Source: Bacteroidota bacterium (GTDB taxonomy: Bacteria > Bacteroidota > Bacteroidia > B-17B0 > Aurantibacillaceae). Taken from it: DNA of 45,140 nucleotides. The stretch is taken from positions 1-45,140 of the forward strand of contig JANYBY010000061.1 of NCBI GenBank assembly GCA_025360565.1, read 5' to 3'. This document shows, one piece after another, positions 1-6,752 of this stretch (position 1 is the stretch's first letter; every line of letters begins with the position of its first letter). The translations under genes and the position numbers were made by a program. A model generated the notes under the pieces. That model made no database searches and was not told where the DNA came from. It worked only from the letters and a program-made list of their open reading frames with translations.

Positions 1-313
1 TAAAAATATGTGTAAATAAACCGCTGCCAATTAAAAATAGCCAGGTTCGTTTTGTCATTAATTGGTTCTTCGAATATTTTGTAAATAACCAGGCCGCAAA
101 AAACATAAAACAAAAATTAAAAACAATAGAGTGGGTAATGCCACGGTGTGTTAGCAGAGCATTAACCGGTGTGGTAAAAAAATTATAAACCACATCAATA
201 TCCGGAAAATTATGGGCGATGGCACCAATGAGCATAGCCTTTTTGCCCATTTTTTTTCCGGCAATTGCTTCGCCCATGCAGGCACCGAGTAAAGTGTGTG
301 TAATAGAGTCCAT
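1..313 (-). CDS. YdjM/DUF457-like membrane-bound metal-dependent hydrolase, 3'-truncated by the window edge
   Basis: Own minus-strand translation from ATG at 313: MDSITHTLLGACMGEAIAGKKMGKKAMLIGAIAHNFPDIDVVYNFF...LLTHRGITHSIVF; the DSITHTLLG, HNFPDID and HRGITHS motifs are typical of this family. Open to the window edge. Confidence 0.8.
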   Translation of the reverse strand, partial: MDSITHTLLGACMGEAIAGKKMGKKAMLIGAIAHNFPDIDVVYNFFTTPVNALLTHRGITHSIVFNFCFMFFAAWLFTKYSKNQLMTKRTWLFLIGSGLFTHIF

Positions 314-320
314 TTTTTTA

Positions 321-854
321 CTAAACGGTGCTGTTTGCAGTTTCAGCCTTTAAAGCCTGCGCTTTTTTTAAGATAAATGCAAAGTAACAAATGTAATAGG
401 TACACAAAATAAAAAATATAGAAGCGGTAAAAGGATTGCTGATGTCTTTTAAGGCGTCACGGTTCTGCTGAAGCTCGTCCATTTTATCAAACACCTGGGA
501 CATTTTAAAAAGACGAAATGCCACCCTGCCAAGAATTAAAAGTAATACAGATAACTCTATCCAAATATGCGTGCGGTAATACATCCCATCGGTTCGCTGT
601 TCAAATTTTGTATTTTTTATGGCAAGGTATACAAGCCCAACACCTAGTGCAATGCCAACTATGTCTGAGATAAATGATATAGGATGAAAAACAGTGAGTG
701 CTAATAACAAAACCGACACGAGCGAAAAAAGAACGATCCTGAAAATTAATTTGCCCTGGGAATATTTTTGAAAACCAATTGTTTTTTTAATTCGTCTGTA
801 AATTAAAAAGCCTATTAAAAGTACCGGGATTAAAAGCTGCTTGTAATGATCCAT
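321..854 (-). CDS. Hypothetical multi-pass membrane protein
   Basis: 177-aa ORF with several hydrophobic segments, tightly packed between neighbours on the same strand. Confidence 0.7.
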   Translation of the reverse strand: MDHYKQLLIPVLLIGFLIYRRIKKTIGFQKYSQGKLIFRIVLFSLVSVLLLALTVFHPISFISDIVGIALGVGLVYLAIKNTKFEQRTDGMYYRTHIWIELSVLLLILGRVAFRLFKMSQVFDKMDELQQNRDALKDISNPFTASIFFILCTYYICYFAFILKKAQALKAETANSTV

Positions 855-855
855 T

Positions 856-3237
856 TTATTCTTTAACTATTTTTTGTACAAAGCTATTATTTTCACCGGA
901 AATTTTAAGGAAATAAATTCCTTTTGAAAGTCCGTTCAGGTCTACATCAAATTTATTTGAATCGAAGTTTAGTTTTTTTAATTCTTTACCGTTAATATCA
1001 GTCAAAAATAAAATACCTTTTGTAATGGAGCAATTAATGGTTATAACATCGTGTGCCGGGTTTGGAAAAATTTCGGCTTTAAAATTATTTTTATTGATTT
1101 CGTTCAAACCCAGGCAAGGTGATACACTTAGCGAAAGGGTTTTTGTTTTAACGCAGCCTTCAACTGAAGTACCTGTTACCGTATAAATAGTGGTCGTATT
1201 TGGTGTAACCGCAACAGTTGAGCCCGAACCTCCGGGATTCCAGTTATAATTGGCGGCGCCTGTACCCGTTAAGGTAACGGTTTCGCCGGCGCATATTAAA
1301 GTTGGATTTGCTGAAGCATTTAAAGTAAAATTCGGATTTATACTTACTATTCTCACAGCAGTGTTTGTGCATCCGTTTGGTCCTGTTCCGTTAATTGAAT
1401 AGGTGGTAGTAACGGTTGGACTCACCAAAATTGTTGTGCTTGCGGGTCCGGGGTTCCATGTGTACGAATTTGCGCCGGTGCCGCTCAACGTTAAACTTCC
1501 GCCAATACAAATGGTGCCGATGTAAGGCATAATGGTAATGGACGGCACGGCCTTAACCGTTAGGCTCAAAGTCTGCATTGCGCCTGTGCCGCAGCTGTTT
1601 GTTGCCGCTACAGAAACTATTCCGCTTGCCGAAGGAGTAATAGTTATTGTATTCGTAAGGCTATAGCCCGTCCACCCCGGAGGTAATAACCACTGGTAAT
1701 TAGTAGCTCCGCCAACAGGAGAAGCGGTAAATGATTGCGGGGAATTTGCGCACATGAGTGTATTGCCGCTAATTGAAGCAGGTTGTGTAGGGGTGAGGGT
1801 GCAAGAAGAAAGTTTAACAACAAAAACATCGCTTGATCCTAAAGAGGTAAGATTGAAAACGGAAAGGCCCGGATCGAAATCGATTGTGTTCTGAAAGTTA
1901 CCGGTTAAATAAAGTTCCTGGGTGCTTTTTACGGCTAAGCCCGGGCAGATCTCGGTTCCGGCGCTCGCCCAATTTATCATGCCAAGGTAATTTCCGGCAG
2001 GACCAAATTTTTCAATAAAAATATCTTGTCCCAAAGAGGTGAGGGTAGTAGTACCCGGGCCAGGATCAAAATCAACGGTGTTATTATAATAACCGGTTGT
2101 ATAAATATTGCCGGCACCATCAATGCCAACTTTGTTTCCGCAATCAGTTCCAGCACCTCCAATGTTCAAAGCCCATACAAAACCTCCTACCGCATTTAAT
2201 TTCAAAAGAAAAAAATCTTCATTTCCGTTTGATGTTAAGCTAAATGACCCTGGGCTCGGATCAAAATCGCCGGTGCCGGTAAACGAACCTGTAATGAGTG
2301 CGTTATTGGATGCATCTGCTTTAATTGAAATTCCAGCATTACTCAAAGTCATCCCTCCAACCTGCTTTGCATAATAAAAATTTCCGTTATTATCGAGGCA
2401 GCTAATAAAAATATTTATTGTTGGAGCGGGTGTAAATAAATTAAATGTGGCCGGTCCCGGATCAAAATCACCGGTGCTTGTAAAATATCCGGTGGTAAGA
2501 ACATATCCTCCTCCATCAACACAAATTCCATTGCCAATGGCATAAGCGCCCCCTGTGCCTCCCATTTGTTCGGCCCACACATAAGCTCCTGCCGAACTTT
2601 GTTTACATACAAAAACATTTTGTGTGGCGGAAGAAGTAATGGTTGCTGTGCCCGGGCCGCCATCAAAGTCTACGGTTCCGCTAAAAGACCCGGTTGTAAA
2701 AACATTTCCGGAGGCATCAAGGGCAATACCGTTACACTGGTCATTCGCATTGGCATTAGTATATCGGGTAGCCCAAACAAATGAGCCCGAGTTGTTAAGT
2801 TTCATTACAAACATATTTGAACTTCCGGAAGAAAGGGTAAAAGTACCCGGACCCGGATCAAAATCAACTGTGCCGCAAAAAACACCGCAGAAATTTAAAT
2901 TTCCTGAAGCATCCACTGCAAGGGCATTAGCGCTCATTAAACAGCCGGTTCCTAATTTTAAGGCCCATATAAAATTTCCGAAGGGATCAAATTTTGTTGC
3001 GTATAAACAACCCTGTGCCGGGGCATTTAAAGTATAAGAAGATGGACTAGGATCAAAATCAATTGTTCCGGTAAAAGAACCAACTGTATAAACATTTCCT
3101 GTGGCATCAATATCAACGGCGTTGGCTTTGCTAGCTGAACCTGCGCCACCAACTAATTTACCCCAATTAAAATTTGGCTGGGAAAAAATTGTAATTGCTG
3201 AAAATAAAAATAAACTTAGGGTAAATATTTTTTTCAT
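856..3237 (-). CDS. Secreted SBBP-type beta-propeller protein with Ig-like repeats and a T9SS C-terminal sorting domain
   Basis: Signal peptide; repeated units with [TS]GxFxGTxDFDPGPG; late PNPAHDVITINC...GLSKGIYFLKISGENNSFVQKIVKE tail typical of type A T9SS sorting. Confidence 0.85.
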   Translation of the reverse strand: MKKIFTLSLFLFSAITIFSQPNFNWGKLVGGAGSASKANAVDIDATGNVYTVGSFTGTIDFDPSPSSYTLNAPAQGCLYATKFDPFGNFIWALKLGTGCLMSANALAVDASGNLNFCGVFCGTVDFDPGPGTFTLSSGSSNMFVMKLNNSGSFVWATRYTNANANDQCNGIALDASGNVFTTGSFSGTVDFDGGPGTATITSSATQNVFVCKQSSAGAYVWAEQMGGTGGAYAIGNGICVDGGGYVLTTGYFTSTGDFDPGPATFNLFTPAPTINIFISCLDNNGNFYYAKQVGGMTLSNAGISIKADASNNALITGSFTGTGDFDPSPGSFSLTSNGNEDFFLLKLNAVGGFVWALNIGGAGTDCGNKVGIDGAGNIYTTGYYNNTVDFDPGPGTTTLTSLGQDIFIEKFGPAGNYLGMINWASAGTEICPGLAVKSTQELYLTGNFQNTIDFDPGLSVFNLTSLGSSDVFVVKLSSCTLTPTQPASISGNTLMCANSPQSFTASPVGGATNYQWLLPPGWTGYSLTNTITITPSASGIVSVAATNSCGTGAMQTLSLTVKAVPSITIMPYIGTICIGGSLTLSGTGANSYTWNPGPASTTILVSPTVTTTYSINGTGPNGCTNTAVRIVSINPNFTLNASANPTLICAGETVTLTGTGAANYNWNPGGSGSTVAVTPNTTTIYTVTGTSVEGCVKTKTLSLSVSPCLGLNEINKNNFKAEIFPNPAHDVITINCSITKGILFLTDINGKELKKLNFDSNKFDVDLNGLSKGIYFLKISGENNSFVQKIVKE

Positions 3238-3314
3238 TCTAATGAATTTTTTTGATCAATTAAATGTACAGTATTTTTTAGATGAAGGCAAATAAAAAAA
3301 CCTGTAAGTGAAGT

Positions 3315-3397
3315 GTCATCCTGACGAAGGAGGAATCCGTTCCGGCCGGAAACAGTATCGGATCATTTAGAACGGATGCTTCGTACCTCAGCATGAC
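3315..3397. repeat. Imperfect inverted-repeat intergenic element
   Basis: gtcatcctgacgaaggaggaatccgttc ... gaacggatgcttcgtacctcagcatgac; the arms are imperfect reverse complements. Confidence 0.6.
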
Positions 3398-3430
3398 CGG
3401 CTGATCTTTGGATAAGAAAATGGCAAAAAC

Positions 3431-4351
3431 CTACTCTTTAATTATTTTTTTAACTACGGAACCGATGCGAATAAAATAAATACCATTTTGCAAATGCGAA
3501 ATGTTGTAGGATGATCTTTCTGAATTTATTTTATCGGTAAATACAATTTGCCCAAAAGTGTTTTCGATTTGGATTTTTAGATTAGAGTAGTATTGATTAT
3601 AAGTTAAACACTCAACATTGATGATGGAATTTGCGGGGTTGGGGAAAATTTTGAGGCTTTGGACAGGATTGCTTTCTTCTTTTATCCCAATAATTCCATC
3701 CGGGCAAGAATTTGAGTTACCGGCAGTGCATATTGGAAATGCTAACAATGAAGAGGTCATTATTGATACATAATTGGGTAAACATGTAAATGGATTGTTA
3801 TTTATATTAAAGCCACACATATATTCTGGAAAAGTAGGGAAACATGAAATATTATTACGATTGCATACCAGACCCGCAAGATAATTTGGCAACGCTGGAA
3901 GATATGTTAATTGATTATAAGCGCAATTCAAACTCTGAAGTGAATTTGGTAGGATAGGAAGGCTAATTAAATTATTGTAAGAACACGCTAAAGATTTAAG
4001 TGAACTTGGTAAAATAGGAAGACTGATTAAAGAGTTATTATAACAGTTTAAATATTGAAGCGAATTTGGTAAAACCGGTAAACTAGTTAAAGAATTCCAT
4101 GGACAATTTAACTGATCGAGTGAAGTAAAGTACTGCACCCCTTCAAGGCTTGTGATGGATTGAGAGGAAACGTCTAATATTTGAGTTGTTGTAACCAATG
4201 TGTTTGTTATGTCTAATGACCATCCGCTCATTGCTGAAGGAAATGTATTTTGCAGATAGACCATAAAATAAATATCAGGAATCAGAACATACGTTTGCGC
4301 GATGGTCGGTTTAAAAAAAAACAATAGAAAAAGAAGAATGAATTTTTTCAT
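3431..4351 (-). CDS. Secreted leucine-rich-repeat protein with a T9SS C-terminal sorting domain
   Basis: Repeats such as LPNSLQYLNCYNNSLISLPILPSSLKSLACSYNNLISLP; C-terminal FPNPANSIINVEC...LQNGIYFIRIGSVVKKIIKE. Confidence 0.85.
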   Translation of the reverse strand: MKKFILLFLLFFFKPTIAQTYVLIPDIYFMVYLQNTFPSAMSGWSLDITNTLVTTTQILDVSSQSITSLEGVQYFTSLDQLNCPWNSLTSLPVLPNSLQYLNCYNNSLISLPILPSSLKSLACSYNNLISLPILPNSLQSLNCAYNQLTYLPALPNYLAGLVCNRNNISCFPTFPEYMCGFNINNNPFTCLPNYVSIMTSSLLAFPICTAGNSNSCPDGIIGIKEESNPVQSLKIFPNPANSIINVECLTYNQYYSNLKIQIENTFGQIVFTDKINSERSSYNISHLQNGIYFIRIGSVVKKIIKE

Positions 4352-4451
4352 ATCTGCAATAATAATCTAAGATAATAAAAATGTGCTCAGATACCTAATT
4401 ATTGCAGAGGAATAGATTCCGGCGCTTCGAAATGACGCGTTGCCTTAGAAT

Positions 4452-4478
4452 AAAAAAAAGCCCCGGTTTAACCGAGGC
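4452..4478 (-). terminator. Rho-independent terminator downstream of rny
   Basis: Minus strand GCCTCGGTTAAACCGGGGC followed by TTTTTTTT: 8-bp stem, UAA loop, U tract. Confidence 0.65.
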
Positions 4479-4555
4479 GAATTTTTAATTTGTGTTTCGA
4501 ATAACTCTGCATTCAGGTCATGCTTCCCTTTAGTCTTTTCTCTTGCTTCTAATTT

Positions 4556-4692
4556 AATGGTCTCGCATCTCGACTCCGCTCGATGTGACACGCTCGAACT
4601 GACATCCGTTTCAAATAAAAAATCATATTAAATCATAATCATCCGCGTCATCAGCGTTCCATTTGGTCTCGACTACGCTCGACCCGACAGTA
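4556..4692. repeat. Degenerate intergenic repeat cluster
   Basis: Contains tctcgactccgctcgatgtgaca and ggtctcgactacgctcgacccgaca (direct similarity) plus aatcataatcatccgcgtcatcagcgttccat, related to a copy at 25114-25145. Confidence 0.55.
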
Positions 4693-4698
4693 GATTGA

Positions 4699-6255
4699 TT
4701 ACTTCGCGTATCCCGTTGCCCTCGTTTCTCTTATCACCGTAACTTTTACTTGTCCGGGATAAGTCATTTCGGTTTGGATACGTTGAGAAATATTAAATGC
4801 CAACTCTTCAGTTTGTTTATCGCTTACTTTATCGCTCGATACAATTACGCGAACTTCACGGCCCGCCTGAATAGCATACGTTTTTTCAACGCCTTCGTAA
4901 CTTAACGCTAATGCTTCCAGGTCTTTTAAACGCTTCATATACTGCTCGGCAACTTCACGGCGAGCGCCAGGCCTTGCACCGCTAATGGCATCACAAACCT
5001 GAATGATGGGCGAATACAAACTGGTCATTTCAATCTCGTCGTGGTGAGCACCAATAGCATTTACAACTTCAGGTTTTTCTTTGTATTGTTCTGCCAATTT
5101 CATTCCCAATAATGCGTGTGGCAATTCAGGTTCGTTATCGGGTACTTTTCCAATATCATGTAATAGTCCTGCACGTTTTGCTACTTTAGGATTTAAGCCC
5201 ATTTCACTTGCCATTATGCCACAAAGGTTTGCTACCTCGCGACTGTGCTGTAATAAATTTTGTCCGTAAGATGAACGGTATTTCATACGGCCCACCATAC
5301 GAATTAATTCGGGATGTAAACCGTGAATGCCAAGATCAATACATGTTCTTTTTCCTGTTTCAATAATTTCTTCATCGAGCATCTTCTTGGTTTTTTCAAC
5401 CACCTCTTCAATACGAGCGGGGTGAATACGACCATCGGTTACTAATTGATGTAAAGCCAAACGACAAATTTCTCTGCGGATAGAATCAAAACAAGATAAT
5501 GTGATGGCATCAGGCGTATCATCTACAATTATCTCAACACCGGTAGCGGCCTCTAGGGCACGAATGTTTCGACCTTCGCGCCCAATGATCCTTCCTTTAG
5601 TTTCATCGCCTTCAATATGAAAAACAGAAATTGAATTTTCAATAGCTACTTCGGTGGCAACGCGCTGTATGGTTTGTATCACAATTTTTTTAGCTTCTTT
5701 GCTGGCCGATATTTTAGCCTCTTCCATAATATCTTTTATGTGAGCCATGGCAGCAGTTTTGGCTTCATTTTTTATAGATTCTACTAATTGAACCTTGGCA
5801 TCTTCGGCCTTCAACCCGCTTATTTTTTCAAGCATTTCAACTTGTTTACGGTGTCCTTTTTCTACTTCTTCCTGACGTTGCCTGTAAATTTCTATTTGTT
5901 GTGTTGCCTGGCTTTTAAGGTCTTCGGCTTCTTTATGTTTACGGTTATTGTCCTCAATTTTTTTGTTGAGGTCGCCTTCTTTTTGTTTTAAGCGATTTTC
6001 GGTTTGGGCAATGTGGTTATTTTTTTCGGTAACACTTTTATCGTGTTCGGCCTTTAACTGAAGAAATTTTTCTTTTGCCTGGAGTATTTTTTCCTGTTTA
6101 GTGGCTTCTGCTTTTACCTCTGCCTCCTTAATTAAGTTTTCTTTTTCCTTTTTAGCGCCTTTGTTTAATTTGCTGCCGGCAAGAATAAAGCCCGCTATAA
6201 TTCCTAAAATAAGTGCTCCACCGCCCGCAATCAGTGCTATTGTAATAATGTTCAT
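4699..6255 (-). CDS. rny: Ribonuclease Y
   Basis: 518 aa: N-terminal TM helix, long coiled coil, KH region ([41 protein letters not shown]), HD domain ([23 protein letters not shown]). Confidence 0.98.
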   Translation of the reverse strand: MNIITIALIAGGGALILGIIAGFILAGSKLNKGAKKEKENLIKEAEVKAEATKQEKILQAKEKFLQLKAEHDKSVTEKNNHIAQTENRLKQKEGDLNKKIEDNNRKHKEAEDLKSQATQQIEIYRQRQEEVEKGHRKQVEMLEKISGLKAEDAKVQLVESIKNEAKTAAMAHIKDIMEEAKISASKEAKKIVIQTIQRVATEVAIENSISVFHIEGDETKGRIIGREGRNIRALEAATGVEIIVDDTPDAITLSCFDSIRREICRLALHQLVTDGRIHPARIEEVVEKTKKMLDEEIIETGKRTCIDLGIHGLHPELIRMVGRMKYRSSYGQNLLQHSREVANLCGIMASEMGLNPKVAKRAGLLHDIGKVPDNEPELPHALLGMKLAEQYKEKPEVVNAIGAHHDEIEMTSLYSPIIQVCDAISGARPGARREVAEQYMKRLKDLEALALSYEGVEKTYAIQAGREVRVIVSSDKVSDKQTEELAFNISQRIQTEMTYPGQVKVTVIRETRATGYAK

Positions 6256-6300
6256 TTCTTCAAAGTTTTAATCCTGACTTTTTAGGCCTGGATGATTAAT

Positions 6301-6349
6301 AAAAAAACGCACAACATTTACGCGGTTTAACCGTATAAATCCTGTGCGT
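6301..6349 (-). terminator. Intrinsic terminator of the zapA-rny intergenic RNA
   Basis: Minus strand ACGCACAGGATTTATACGGTTAAACCGCGTAAATGTTGTGCGT followed by TTTTTTT; outer stem ACGCACA/TGTGCGT with inner ATTTA/TAAAT and CGGT/ACCG pairs. Confidence 0.7.
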
Positions 6350-6420
6350 GAGACCCGATCCGCCGAGGCGGTTTATCGGACAAGCAAACGTTAATGGTTC
6401 GGTTAATTCCTCACCACAAG
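6301..6420 (-). ncRNA. ssrS: Structured RNA between zapA and rny; candidate 6S-like (SsrS / 6S-Flavo) RNA
   Basis: Minus strand: CTTGTGGTGAG (6420-6410) pairs with CTCACGCACAGG (6352-6341) in an 11-bp stem with one bulged G; inside are a large asymmetric loop and hairpin CCGATAAACCGCCTCGGCGGATCGG; then hairpin ACGCACA..TGTGCGT plus a T tract. No convincing coding content. The 6S assignment rests on shape and zapA adjacency, not on a covariance model hit. Confidence 0.65.
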
Positions 6421-6425
6421 TTTTG

Positions 6426-6734
6426 CTATTCAGTGATCTTGTTAATGTTTTGGACATGTTGTTGTAACATTTCCTCAACACCGGCAAATAGCTGTTTTAA
6501 ATTACTTAATTCTTTTTCTGCTGTGTTAGCCTGTTTGTATAGCTGAGATACAAGTTGCAGCATTACCATAGTTAACACATCTTTTTTATCTTTAATCGCG
6601 TAAGCTTTTTCAAACTCGGCAATTTTAGTATTTATTAAGTTAACGGCCTCTTTAATATTTTGCTCATCAACAGCATTTACCTTTAACGGAAAAATACTAC
6701 CGGCAATTTCAACTTTTATGTTTACTTCGCTCAT
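6426..6734 (-). CDS. zapA: Cell division protein ZapA
   Basis: 102 aa: VNIKVEIAGSIFPLKVNAVDEQNIKEAVNLINTKIAEFEKAYAIKDKKDVLTMVMLQLVSQL, typical of ZapA; synteny with rny. Confidence 0.93.
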   Translation of the reverse strand: MSEVNIKVEIAGSIFPLKVNAVDEQNIKEAVNLINTKIAEFEKAYAIKDKKDVLTMVMLQLVSQLYKQANTAEKELSNLKQLFAGVEEMLQQHVQNINKITE

Positions 6735-6752
6735 TTAAAGAGGGCGTTAAAA

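Noticed and set aside
2108-3037. Plus-strand ORFs (88, 72, 137 aa) antisense to the propeller gene
   Set aside because: They mirror the repetitive DFDPGPG-coding DNA on the opposite strand, have low-complexity Pro/Ser/Lys composition, and the minus-strand ORF is convincing.
6296-6487. 63-aa minus-strand ORF across the zapA-rny gap
   Set aside because: It overlaps zapA out of frame and runs through the structured RNA and terminator; better explained as non-coding RNA.
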